Shown here: positions 33,092 through 41,728 of the stretch, piece after piece
Layout of the letters: each line of letters starts with the position of its first letter
Numbering within the stretch: position 1 is the stretch's first letter
Origin: Pedococcus sp. 5OH_020
GTDB lineage: Bacteria; Actinomycetota; Actinomycetes; Actinomycetales; Dermatophilaceae
Assembly (NCBI RefSeq): GCF_027812955.1
Contig: NZ_JAPYZV010000011.1
Location: forward strand, 62,001 to 126,000
DNA: 64,000 bases
Direction of reading: 5' to 3'
Translations under genes and position numbers: made by a program
The notes under the pieces: generated by a model
Database searches by the model: none
Told to the model about the DNA's origin: nothing
What the model saw: only the letters and a program-made list of their open reading frames with translations

Positions 33092-35386
33092 TCAGCGAAC
33101 CCCGAAGATCCGGGTGACGGCTCCCCAGGGCGCGGTGATGGCCTTTGCGGCGCCGAAGCCCCCCTTGCCGTTCCCCGTGTAGACGAAGCTGTGGTTGAGC
33201 GGGGTCCGCGCGATGAGGTCCGCGCGACCGTCTCCGGTGAGGTCGCCGGTGGAGAAGACGGTGTTGTACATCTGCCATCCCCGCGAGAGCACCGTGCCGG
33301 GCTTGTAGCCCGTCCCGGTGCCGGTCCCGGCATACAGGTACATCGTTCCCGCCGGTGTGCGGCCCAGCAGGTCCGGCCGGCCGTCACCGGTGACGTCGCC
33401 GGGGGTGACCAGCTGAGTGAACATCTGCCACCCGGTCCCGATCCGGCGAGCCGCGGCGGAGAATCCGCCGACGCCGTTGCCGGTCACCAGCCACAGCTCC
33501 CCGTTCGTCTTGCGGGCCAGAAGGTCCGGCTTGTGGTCACCGTTCCAGTCTCCGGGCGCCAGAAGGTCGGAGTAGGCACTCCAGCCGCGCGCGATGACCA
33601 CCGGTGACCCTGTGAAACCGCCCACCCCGTTGCCCTTTGACAGCACCAGCTCGCCGGTGGACCGGAGCCCGAGCACGTCGGAGCGCCTGTCGCCGGTCCA
33701 GTCGCCGGGGGAGAGGAGCCGGGTGTACTGGTTCCAGCCGGAGGAGAGGCGCACCGGCTTGCCGATGGTCCCCACACCGGTGGGGTAGTAGTACAGGTCG
33801 CCCGTCGCGACCCGTCCCATGACGTCCCCGCGCCCATCTGCGTTCCAGCCCGCCACCGGTGCCGGCGTGGGCGAAGGCGCAGGCGTTGTCGAGACGGGGG
33901 TGTAGGCGAGTCCGGACAGCGCCTTCCAGTCGTTGGCGGCCACCTTGCCGGTTACCACCAGGCTCTTGGCCTTCTGGAACGCCGTCACCGCAGAGGTGGT
34001 CATCGCGCCGTACGCGCCGTCTGCAGTGCCCACCGAGAAGCGGCGCCGGTTCAGCTCGAGCTGCAGGTCGCGGACCGGGTAGCCGGTCGAGCCGTTGGCC
34101 AGGGTCAGCGAGCCGTACGCGGCGTACAGGCCGGCCGTGGTGACCGGGAGCGGCCCGGTGGTCGAGGAGTACTTCGCGTACATCGCCGCCTTGCTGCGGA
34201 TGGTGTCCATCTGCGGGTAGAGGTACTTGCCCGGGCACAGCGTGTACGAGGTGTTCTGGTGCGCGTGGACGGTGGGAAGCGTCACGACGGTGCCCGCGGC
34301 GTACTTGGTCCCCGTGCCGCCTGCGGAGGTGAGCTGCGTCGTGCCGAGGGGGTCGACCCCGTACTGCGAGAGCTTCCATCCTGCGACGCGGGCCAGTGCG
34401 TCGACCATGACCGCGGGCGCGGTGGTGGTCTCGTAGTTGCCGATGGCGGAGACCCCCATGGTGTCGGTGTTGAACCCCATGGCGTGCGCGCCGCGGACCG
34501 GCAGGGTGATCGAGCCGGCCCTCCCCTCGTACACCCGTCCCCACTTGTCGACGAGGAAGTTGTACGCGATGTCGGACCAGCCCAGGCCCATCGTGTCGTA
34601 GGCGTAGATGCCCCGGACCTGGGCTGCGGCGGTGGCCTCCGTGTAGTCGTTGGTCCCCGCCGTGTGGTGGATCGTGATGGCCTTCACCGTGGTGTTCAGC
34701 GTGGTGCTGCCCCGCAGCGACTCGTCAGCGCCCCACTGGGCGCGGGTGATGATGGTGGGCTGGACGGCCGCCGCTGACGCGGAGGCGGGATGCTGGGGCG
34801 CCAGGTCGTCGTCGGCGGGCGAGGTACCGGGGTCGATGGTCGTGACCTTCAGGTCGGGCAGCGGCTTCCCGTCCGGGGTGTCGACGCGGACCTGGACGGC
34901 GTCGGCGCCTCCGGTCACCAGGGGGGTGGTGCCGACCCGCGCCTTGGCGGCCTCACCGGTCGTGCCGTCCGGACCATCGTCGGGAATGGCGAGCGACTCC
35001 CACGTCGACCACCCGGCGTTCTCCCGCACCCGCATCCGGACGCTCACCTCGCTGGCGTCGACGCCAGCGCCCGTCGCCCAGGAGACGCCCGCGACGGTGA
35101 ACGGCTTCGTCGCCTGCTCTCCGGTGACCACCACCGGCGAGACGCGGTGCCCGCGGGCGACGCGCGCGGTCGCCCCTGCGGTGGTCCCCTTCTGGGTCGC
35201 TCCGCTGTTTGTGTCGGTCGCCGTACTAGAGCCGGCGAGATACCTGGCATCGATGCCTCTGATGGACATGCTCACCACCTTCGGCGTCACCGGCCGTGGC
35301 TTGTCCGGAGCAGCGAACGAGACGGTGGGCAGGGCGACGAAGGCGGGGGTGAGGCTGACGGCGAGTACGGCATGAATCAGGCGCAT
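33092..35386 (-). CDS. secreted N-acetylmuramoyl-L-alanine amidase with FG-GAP-like repeats
   Basis: This 764-residue protein has a signal peptide (cleavage near SFAA, residue 26). Residues 210-370 form a PGRP/amidase_2 domain: ITRAQWGADESLRG, AITIHHTAGTNDYT, YNFLVDKWGRVYEGRAG and VHAHQNTSYTLCPGKYLY, giving the zinc ligands and the conserved Cys. A peptidoglycan-binding domain follows (LANGSTGYPVRDLQLELNRRRF to VVTGKVAANDWKAL). After a Pro/Thr linker come five FG-GAP/VCBS-type repeats of the form W-x-GDx-xGDG-xxDLLxR, likely wall or surface binding. It should cleave or bind peptidoglycan outside the cell. It is followed by the shared terminator. Confidence 0.92.
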   Translation of the reverse strand: MRLIHAVLAVSLTPAFVALPTVSFAAPDKPRPVTPKVVSMSIRGIDARYLAGSSTATDTNSGATQKGTTAGATARVARGHRVSPVVVTGEQATKPFTVAGVSWATGAGVDASEVSVRMRVRENAGWSTWESLAIPDDGPDGTTGEAAKARVGTTPLVTGGADAVQVRVDTPDGKPLPDLKVTTIDPGTSPADDDLAPQHPASASAAAVQPTIITRAQWGADESLRGSTTLNTTVKAITIHHTAGTNDYTEATAAAQVRGIYAYDTMGLGWSDIAYNFLVDKWGRVYEGRAGSITLPVRGAHAMGFNTDTMGVSAIGNYETTTAPAVMVDALARVAGWKLSQYGVDPLGTTQLTSAGGTGTKYAAGTVVTLPTVHAHQNTSYTLCPGKYLYPQMDTIRSKAAMYAKYSSTTGPLPVTTAGLYAAYGSLTLANGSTGYPVRDLQLELNRRRFSVGTADGAYGAMTTSAVTAFQKAKSLVVTGKVAANDWKALSGLAYTPVSTTPAPSPTPAPVAGWNADGRGDVMGRVATGDLYYYPTGVGTIGKPVRLSSGWNQYTRLLSPGDWTGDRRSDVLGLRSTGELVLSKGNGVGGFTGSPVVIARGWSAYSDLLAPGDWNGDHKPDLLARKTNGELWLVTGNGVGGFSAAARRIGTGWQMFTQLVTPGDVTGDGRPDLLGRTPAGTMYLYAGTGTGTGYKPGTVLSRGWQMYNTVFSTGDLTGDGRADLIARTPLNHSFVYTGNGKGGFGAAKAITAPWGAVTRIFGVR

Positions 35387-35627
35387 GAGGGTTCCGTGTC
35401 AAGTAGTGAGTCCGGTGTGGCCAGCGTGAAGACTGGCATGTTGTGACCGCTGCTGCCCGGTTCGGACCCGAAGTGTGGCCGTTCGGACGACCCCGGCCCA
35501 GGCGTGTCCCGAGCGTGCACGGGCGGCGCATGGGGTATGGCGGGGCAGGTTGCCGCATGATCGCCCCGGGGGTGCCCCTGGGGATAACGCGCCGGATCCG
35601 GCTGGCCAGTGGGGCAACATGCGGGAC

Positions 35628-36076
35628 ATGAGCTACGCAGACCTCCCGGACGACATCCGCTCGATCTCGCTGGCGGACGAGGCGGTCCAGGCCGACGTCA
35701 TCGACCTCATCCTCGGGATGGAGGACCGTCGCAGCGGCGCCCTCGCCCTCATGCTGTGCAACGCGGCGGACCAGGGCGTCCAGCCGATGGTGCTGGGTGA
35801 CCTGGCCGAGGCCTCGCCGGTCGCCGACCTGCGTCGGCTGCTCGAGCTTCTCGTGCCCGTCGTGGGGGAGACCAGGGCTCGCTCCTCATGGGCCGCGGGA
35901 GGCGGCGCGGTCTGCTGCCCACCGAGCTCGACCGGGCCTGGCATGCGACGACCGTGGAGGCCTGTGCTCGCCACGGGGTCCGTCTGCTGGGGTTCTACCT
36001 GGCCTCCCCGCAGGGCATCAAGGCCCTCCCCGCGCCGGCGGTCGCGAGCTCGGCGCCGCCTGGTCCTGAAGGCTGA
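35628..36076 (+). pseudogene. frameshifted conserved hypothetical gene
   Basis: The first part (from ATG 35628) encodes SYADLPDDIRSISLADEAVQADVIDLILGMEDRRSGALALMLCNAADQGVQPMVLGDLAEA and continues to about codon 82 (LLELLVPVVGET). From there the sensible sequence lies in another frame: GSLLMGRGRRRGLLPTELDRAWHATTVEACARHGVRLLGFYLASPQG, ending at 36076. Restoring one G in the run at about 35875 joins both halves into a protein of about 149 residues. I know such proteins only as conserved actinobacterial hypotheticals. A sequencing error, a real mutation or programmed frameshifting are all possible. Confidence 0.7.
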
Positions 36077-36108
36077 CGCCCCGGCTTTCTCACCGCGAGG
36101 GTGGTCGG

Positions 36109-36900
36109 TCAGTAGTACTGGCGGGCCAGCTGCCGAAGCCTCGGCCACTCGCCGCCGATGCCCAGGTCGCGCCCTAGGTCCAGCATGGTGGCCTCGAAGA
36201 GCGCACTGGTGGAGATGAAGGCCGGGTGGATGTGCCCGAACACCTCGAGGGTCACGGTTCCGTACAGCCGCGCCCAGGCGCGCTCGAACAGCCAGATCAT
36301 CCCGGCCGCGGGTACGCCGAGGCTGTCTGTGACGGCCTGCGGCTTGAGCTCCTCGTGGAGCGCCTCCAGCAGTCGGGGGTCCAGCTCGGAGTCGTCCGGA
36401 ACGGGGAACTGGTACGAGGCCCACAGGGCACCGAACAGCTCGCTGAAGAAACCTGCGAAGAGCTGGACGCCTGTGTCGTCCGGACCGCGGCTGTCCAGAG
36501 ACGTCATGAGCGGCGGCGTGCATTCGGCCACGGCTGCCAACGTCGCGGACGTCGGGGAGGCGAACACGAGCTGGAACTCCTCGCGGTTGGTCAGCGCCCA
36601 GGCGCGGAACGCCGCCGTGGAGACGACGATCCGAGCCGCAGGGTCGTCCAGGGGCTGAGCGTCACGGGCCACAGCCATCGCGGCGACGACGTCGGCGAAG
36701 ACCGACCTGGCCACCAGGCGCATGAGCTCGGCGTGGCTCTCCACGTAGCGGTAGAGGGCCGGCGGCGTGAGCCCCATCTCCTGCGCCACTGCTCGCAGGG
36801 AGACGTCCTGCGCCTCGCGCAGAAGCCGGCGCGACACCTCGACGATCTCCTCGTACGTCGCCTGGCGCTGACGTTCACGACGCGTTGGTGCTGTCGTCAT
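36109..36900 (-). CDS. TetR-family regulator (WHG/TetR_C_33-like)
   Basis: This 263-residue regulator has the TetR helix-turn-helix (TYEEIVEVSRRLLREAQDVSLRAVAQEMGLTPPALYRYVESHAELMRLV) and a long ligand-binding region with FRAWALTNREEFQLVFASP, which marks the WHG-type C-terminal domain common in actinomycetes. It is divergent from an MMPL exporter with 113 bases between the start codons, so it most likely represses that exporter and itself through the inverted repeat at 36940-36970. Confidence 0.9.
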   Translation of the reverse strand: MTTAPTRRERQRQATYEEIVEVSRRLLREAQDVSLRAVAQEMGLTPPALYRYVESHAELMRLVARSVFADVVAAMAVARDAQPLDDPAARIVVSTAAFRAWALTNREEFQLVFASPTSATLAAVAECTPPLMTSLDSRGPDDTGVQLFAGFFSELFGALWASYQFPVPDDSELDPRLLEALHEELKPQAVTDSLGVPAAGMIWLFERAWARLYGTVTLEVFGHIHPAFISTSALFEATMLDLGRDLGIGGEWPRLRQLARQYY

Positions 36901-36939
36901 CACGCCTCCTCGACTCGTCCGTGAACCCTTGACAACGAA

Positions 36940-36970
36940 GTTTACACCCTTCACTGTTAATGCCGTAAAC
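36940..36970. promoter_or_regulatory. operator/promoter between tetR and MMPL genes
   Basis: GTTTAC (36940-36945) and GTAAAC (36965-36970) form an inverted repeat. For the minus-strand tetR gene the same bases give TTTACG-N17-TGTAAA, a reasonable sigma-A promoter, so a bound repressor would cover both -35 and -10. Confidence 0.55.
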
Positions 36971-37013
36971 ATCCGTGATGCGTCGTAGTGGAACTGGTTC
37001 GGAGTTGGTGGAC

Positions 37014-39251
37014 ATGCAGACCTGGGGTCGGTTCGTGGCCAGGCGGTCGTGGGCAGTGCTGCTGGCGGGAGTGGCGGTCGTCCTCGCCGCGGCGGCATAC
37101 GGCATCGGGGTCTTCGGTGACCTCTCCAACGGCGGGTTCGACGACCCCGCCACCGAGTCGGCGAAGGAGCTGGCCCTGGAGCAGGCCGCCTTCCCCGGCC
37201 GGGAGACGGACCTCGTCGTCGTGTACTCCAGCGCCGACAGGCAGGTGCAGGACCAGGCCTTCCAACGCGCGGTGACCCAGACGGTGGCGGCGCTGCCGCG
37301 CGATGCCGTGAAGGCGGTCGTGAGCACCTACACCACGCCCTCACCCGCACTGGTCAGCGGCGACGGTCACGCCACGCGGGTCCTGGTGACCCTGGCCGGC
37401 ACCACCCAGGACGAGAAGAGCACGAGCTGGGATGCGGTCAAGGGTCACCTGAAGGCGCCTGGGCTGACCACCAGTGTCGGTGGGCGGTGGGCCGTCTTCG
37501 GAGACGTCAACGAGCAGGTCTCGAAGGACATCGCCCGAGCGGAGTCGCTCACCCTGCCCGTCGTCCTGCTGCTCAGCCTGCTCATCTTCGGGAGCCTCGT
37601 CTCCGCCCTGATGCCCACCCTCGTGGGGGCCATCGCCGTGCTCGGGGCGTTCGCGGCCGTCCGCGTCGTCACGGACCTCACCGACGTGTCGGTCTTCGCC
37701 ATCAACGTCATCACGCTGCTGGGCATGGGCCTTGCCATCGACTATGCGCTGTTCGTCGTCAGCCGGTTCCGCGAGGAGCTCGCCGCGCAACCGGACGAGT
37801 CGCGGGAAAGCGTGCGCGCCGCCATCGCCCGCACCATGTCGACCGCGGGCCGGACAGTGCTGTTCTCCGGTCTCATCGTCGCGGCGTCCTTGGCCTCTCT
37901 GCTGCTGTTCCCGCAGAACTTCCTGCGGTCCATGGGATACGGAGGTGTCGCCGCGGTGCTCGTCGCGATGACGGCCGCGCTGACCGTCCTCCCAGCGCTG
38001 CTCAGCGTGCTGGGGCACCGCATCGAGCTGGGCCGGATGCCGTGGCGTCGCGGTGCTCGGGTCGAGCAGGCGACTGCGCTCCATGGCACGGACGACGACG
38101 TCGTACGAGGCGCCTGGGCACGCGTGGCCCACAGCGTCATGCGGCGGCCCGTGGTGTACCTCGTCGCGATCACCGTGGGCCTGCTGACCCTTGCCAGCCC
38201 CTTCGCCGGTGCCCGATGGGGAAGTGTCGACGAGCGCGTCCTCCCCGCCAGCTCGCCCAGCCGGCAAGCGGCGGACCTGCAGGCGAGGCTCTTCGGTGGC
38301 GAGACGGCCTCGGCGTCGATCGTGGTCCGCGGAGCGTCACCCGAGCAGGTCGCCCGGTACGTCACCGAGGTGCGCACCATCCACGGCATCAAGGAGGTGC
38401 ACGTGGCTGCCGCGCGGTCTCGCGGCGGACAGGACCTGACCCTGGTGCAGGCCAGCTGGGCGGGCAGCTCACAGAGCGGTGCCAGCCAGGCAGTGGTGCG
38501 CGAGCTGAGGGCGGTCGACCCGCCCGGGGGCGGCACGACGCTGGTCGGTGGTGCCACCGCCGATGCCGTCGACCTCATCTCCTCCGTGGGTGAGCACCTG
38601 CCGTGGATGGGGCTGGCCGTCGCCCTCGTCATGCTCGTGCTGCTCTTCGTGGCGTTCGGCTCGATCGTGCTGCCGCTCAAGGCGATTGCGATGAACGCGG
38701 TGTCCATCGGGGCGAGCTTCGGCGTCGTCACGTGGATCTTCCAGCACGGGCATCTGTCCGGCCTCCTGGGGTTCACCTCCCCTGGCTATCTGGACGTCAC
38801 GCAGCCGATCCTGATGCTGGCCATCCTGTTCGGCCTGTCCATGGACTATGAGGTCTTCCTGCTCAGCCGCGTCCGCGAGGAGTGGGACCGTACGGCGGAC
38901 AACACCCGCGCCGTCGCCGCGGGGGTGCAGCGCTCGGGCCGGATCATCACGAGTGCGGCGCTGCTGCTCGCCGTCGTGATCGGCGGGTTCGCGACGAGCG
39001 GGATCGTCTTCCTCAAGATGATCGGGATCGGCATGCTCGTCGCCGTCCTTCTCGACGCAACCGTCGTCCGCGCGCTCCTCGTGCCCGCCACCATGCGGCT
39101 GCTCGGACGGGCCAACTGGTACGCCCCCCCGCCCCTGGCGCGGTGGTGGCAGCGCCACGGGCACCGGGAGAGCCCGGATTCCCGGTCCGAGCCTCAGCCG
39201 AGCTCCCCGGGTGCGGTGCCTCACCACACGGATCTGTTGCCGCAGCCCTGA
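37014..39251 (+). CDS. MMPL-family membrane transporter
   Basis: This 745-residue RND-type exporter begins QTWGRFVARRSWAVLLAGVAVVLAAAA (first helix). The first helix block contains LLGMGLAIDYALFVVSRFREEL and the second LFGLSMDYEVFLLSRVREEWDRT, the D-Y proton-relay motifs of MmpL/MMPL proteins. The extracytoplasmic loops follow helices 1 and 7. The last 45 residues are a hydrophilic Pro/Ser-rich tail. GGAG precedes the chosen ATG by nine bases; GTG/ATG codons at 36975-36980 are alternatives. It is probably induced when the divergent TetR regulator is released. The substrate is unknown. Confidence 0.92.
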   Translation: MQTWGRFVARRSWAVLLAGVAVVLAAAAYGIGVFGDLSNGGFDDPATESAKELALEQAAFPGRETDLVVVYSSADRQVQDQAFQRAVTQTVAALPRDAVKAVVSTYTTPSPALVSGDGHATRVLVTLAGTTQDEKSTSWDAVKGHLKAPGLTTSVGGRWAVFGDVNEQVSKDIARAESLTLPVVLLLSLLIFGSLVSALMPTLVGAIAVLGAFAAVRVVTDLTDVSVFAINVITLLGMGLAIDYALFVVSRFREELAAQPDESRESVRAAIARTMSTAGRTVLFSGLIVAASLASLLLFPQNFLRSMGYGGVAAVLVAMTAALTVLPALLSVLGHRIELGRMPWRRGARVEQATALHGTDDDVVRGAWARVAHSVMRRPVVYLVAITVGLLTLASPFAGARWGSVDERVLPASSPSRQAADLQARLFGGETASASIVVRGASPEQVARYVTEVRTIHGIKEVHVAAARSRGGQDLTLVQASWAGSSQSGASQAVVRELRAVDPPGGGTTLVGGATADAVDLISSVGEHLPWMGLAVALVMLVLLFVAFGSIVLPLKAIAMNAVSIGASFGVVTWIFQHGHLSGLLGFTSPGYLDVTQPILMLAILFGLSMDYEVFLLSRVREEWDRTADNTRAVAAGVQRSGRIITSAALLLAVVIGGFATSGIVFLKMIGIGMLVAVLLDATVVRALLVPATMRLLGRANWYAPPPLARWWQRHGHRESPDSRSEPQPSSPGAVPHHTDLLPQP

Positions 39252-39347
39252 CCTGCGAGTACCGCATCGTCTACCGCATCGGACGGAGCAGCGATTTGAT
39301 CCGAAAGAAGGAGCCGGACCAGACGCGCGACCACTGATACTGGTCTC

Positions 39348-40934
39348 GTGCTGGGGACGCGCTTCGCGCAGACGCTGGACGCTGCCCAACGGGGGGACGA
39401 GCGAGCCTTCAGCGCGCTCTGGCGCGACGCCAACCCGGTGATAACCCGCTACCTGCGCGTGACGGGGCAGGACGATCCGTACGACGGGGCCTGTGAGGCG
39501 TGGGTCACCGTGCTACGGGGCCTCCCCGGGTTCTCCGGCGACGAGACGGCCTGGCGGGTCTGGGTGCTCGCCTGCGCACGGTTGCGGGCCCAGGAGGGCA
39601 GCCTTCGTCAGGCATGGTCGGAAGTCACGGTGGTGCAGGGGCTGGAACTGCGCGACGACGACATCACGCTCGAGGACCTCGTCGAGCCGGGCGAGGCCAT
39701 CGACCCGGAACACCGGGGGCTCGGCGACACCGTCGCCGCCCTGCGTCAGCTGCCGCTGGGACAGGGTGAGGTGGTGATGCTGCGCCTCGGTGCCGGGCTC
39801 CCGGTGCAGGCCGTCGCCGACGTGGTGGGCGCCGACGCCCAGACCGTTCGCCGGGCGGAGGAGCAGGGCCTGGAGAGGCTGGGCGCCGACGCGGAGCTGC
39901 TGGAGTGGTCTCTGACGGCACCACCCCTGGCAGCAGAGCTTGCGGACGAGTCCGTCGCCACCGCAGCCTTCCGCGGCGTACCCAAGAAGGCCTCGCATCG
40001 CCCGGGGGCGTCGCCCATCGTCGCCACCGCGGGTGCGCTGCATCCAGGCAAGGGCGGGCGGTCAGGCGTGACCGTCATCCGCGCGTCCCGTACGGCGCTC
40101 CTCGGCGTGGCCGCCGTGTGCGCGTCGGCAGCCACGCTGGGTGGCCTGGGGGCGGCCGCGTACGTCGGCGCCCTTCCGAGGGCGGTGCAGCAGGTCGCCC
40201 ACGACGCGCTCGGCGCCCCCGGCCCGGGGTCCGGCGCCTGGGGCAGACGTCATCGCTCTGCGGTGCCCGCGCCCGTGGGCCCGGACGCGACGGGCAGCCC
40301 GGCCCGGGGGCTGTGCCAGGCGTGGAGGCAGGACAAGTCCAAGGGCGTCGCGCGTGAGGTGTCCGTCGCGTTCCGCACCCTGTCCGTCGCAGCTGGGGGA
40401 GCCGCGAAGGTCGAGGCGTACCGCACCGTCGTGCTCTCCACGCCGTCCGGCGCGCCGGGCGGGGGTGCGCCAGGTCCCCGCGGTTCGGGCCCTACGGTCA
40501 CCGCGACTGGGGTGACCGGCGGCGGTCCGTCCGTCACCAGCGGCTCGCAGACTGAAGAACCGAGTACGACAGCGACCCAGGGCGGAAGGCGTGCACCTCA
40601 CGGCTCGCGCACTCACACCGCGGCGGCGACGACCACGAGGACCTCGAACACCAAGAGCTCCACTAAGACCTCCACCAGCAAGGCGCCGACCCCTAAGACG
40701 TCGAGCACCAAGAGCTCGACGAAGACCTCCAGCCCCCAGCCGTCGAAGAGCCGGACCTCGACGCCCAGGCCTTCGAACACCACGACGTCGAACACCACGA
40801 CGTCGAACACCACGACGTCGAACACCACGACGTCGACCCCCCGGACCTCGACCACCAAGAGCTCGGGCACGAATGGCAGCACCAAGCCTGGCAGCCCCAA
40901 ACCCACCAGCACCGGGACCGCGTCGCCCGCGTAG
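39348..40934 (+). CDS. membrane-anchored ECF sigma-like protein with Ser/Thr-rich tail
   Basis: This 528-residue protein starts with an ECF-like part: GDERAFSALWRDANPVITRYLRVTGQDDPYDGACEAWVTVLRGLPGF (degenerate sigma-2) and LRQLPLGQGEVVMLRLGAGLPVQAVADVVGADAQTVRRAEEQGLERL (sigma-4-like helix-turn-helix). A membrane helix follows at about residues 244-270 (TALLGVAAVCASAATLGGLGAAAYVG), then about 255 residues predicted outside, the last 130 nearly all Thr/Ser/Lys/Pro with a TSNTT tandem repeat. The sigma-2 -10-contacting helix is poorly conserved, so promoter recognition is uncertain. Two membrane proteins follow in the same direction with short gaps. The N-in/C-out topology resembles a sigma factor fused to its own membrane anchor. 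Confidence 0.75.
   Translation: MLGTRFAQTLDAAQRGDERAFSALWRDANPVITRYLRVTGQDDPYDGACEAWVTVLRGLPGFSGDETAWRVWVLACARLRAQEGSLRQAWSEVTVVQGLELRDDDITLEDLVEPGEAIDPEHRGLGDTVAALRQLPLGQGEVVMLRLGAGLPVQAVADVVGADAQTVRRAEEQGLERLGADAELLEWSLTAPPLAAELADESVATAAFRGVPKKASHRPGASPIVATAGALHPGKGGRSGVTVIRASRTALLGVAAVCASAATLGGLGAAAYVGALPRAVQQVAHDALGAPGPGSGAWGRRHRSAVPAPVGPDATGSPARGLCQAWRQDKSKGVAREVSVAFRTLSVAAGGAAKVEAYRTVVLSTPSGAPGGGAPGPRGSGPTVTATGVTGGGPSVTSGSQTEEPSTTATQGGRRAPHGSRTHTAAATTTRTSNTKSSTKTSTSKAPTPKTSSTKSSTKTSSPQPSKSRTSTPRPSNTTTSNTTTSNTTTSNTTTSTPRTSTTKSSGTNGSTKPGSPKPTSTGTASPA
40771..40830. repeat. 15-bp tandem repeat, four copies
   Basis: Units of the form CGTCGAACACCACGA fill 40771-40830; only the first differs, by one base. 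They encode TSNTT repeats in the extracellular tail of the sigma-like protein and are a likely site of length variation between strains. Confidence 0.9.
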
Positions 40935-40944
40935 GCTTCCCGCC

Positions 40945-41310
40945 GTGCTCTACGCCCTGACCGTGGTGGTCTTCGTCGCCTCTGTGTGCCTCATGGGGCT
41001 GTCGGGGTGGTACGCCGTCCGTAGCCGGCTCGTGGACGACCGGCTGCTGCTGGTCGCCGCCCTTCTCGAGCTCGGTCTCCTCGTCCAGCTCGTCGTCTGC
41101 CTGGCTCATCTCGGCAGGGTGCCGGGCGGCCCCGGTGAGCGGGCGACGTTCGCGGCGTACGCGGTGACGCTGCCCTTCGTCCCACCCGCAGCCGCCTTCC
41201 TCGCCCTCAAGGAGAAGACCCGCTGGTCGATGGGCGTCGTGGCCGTGGGCGCCTTCGCCGCGGGCGTGATGACCGCTCGGCTGCAGCAGATCTGGAACCT
41301 TCGTGGCTGA
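40945..41310 (+). CDS. four-helix integral membrane protein
   Basis: This 121-residue protein begins at a GTG ten bases after the sigma-like gene. It has about four helices (LYALTVVVFVASVCLMGLSGW; LLLVAALLELGLLVQLVVCLAHL; ATFAAYAVTLPFVPPAAAFLAL; WSMGVVAVGAFAAGVMTARL) and ends with the conserved-looking LQQIWNLRG. Its function is unknown; similar small membrane proteins occur throughout actinomycetes. It overlaps the next gene by eight bases, suggesting a shared transcript. Confidence 0.75.
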   Translation: MLYALTVVVFVASVCLMGLSGWYAVRSRLVDDRLLLVAALLELGLLVQLVVCLAHLGRVPGGPGERATFAAYAVTLPFVPPAAAFLALKEKTRWSMGVVAVGAFAAGVMTARLQQIWNLRG

Positions 41311-41728
41311 CGGCGTACGGTCCACCCGGTCCGGGCCGGGCATTCTCCTGGTCGCTGTCTACGGTCTCCTCGCGCTCGCGGCGACCGGGCGTTCGACGCT
41401 CCAGATCCTGGAGTACTTCTCCCGCGCGCCGTTGGCGTACCTGCTGTCCGCCGTGGCTGCCGTCATCTACGTCGTGGCGACGGTGGCCTTGGCCCGCGGC
41501 GACCGCACCTCGCGCAGGGTCGCCCTCGTGGCCATCTCCGTGGAGCTGGCTGGGGTGCTCGTGGTCGGGCTGGCCTCCTACCTCGCTCCGAGCGCCTTCC
41601 CGGACAAGACGGTGTGGTCGCACTTCGGGTCCGGGTACGGCTTCGTGCCCCTGGTCCTGCCCATGCTGGGGCTTGCCTGGCTCAGGCGGACCGCTCGTCC
41701 AGCGGCTCCAGTAGCAGGACCGGGATGA
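41303..41728 (+). CDS. integral membrane protein
   Basis: This 141-residue protein starts with GTG inside the end of the previous gene. It has four hydrophobic segments (ILLVAVYGLLALAATGRS; LAYLLSAVAAVIYVVATVALA; VALVAISVELAGVLVVGLASY; FGFVPLVLPMLGLAWL-like end). The stretch KTVWSHFGSGYGFVPL is the pattern found in many actinobacterial small membrane proteins next to ATP synthase or unknown genes. Function is unknown. The 3' end overlaps the convergent Ddn-like gene by 47 bases. Confidence 0.8.
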   Translation: MADGVRSTRSGPGILLVAVYGLLALAATGRSTLQILEYFSRAPLAYLLSAVAAVIYVVATVALARGDRTSRRVALVAISVELAGVLVVGLASYLAPSAFPDKTVWSHFGSGYGFVPLVLPMLGLAWLRRTARPAAPVAGPG

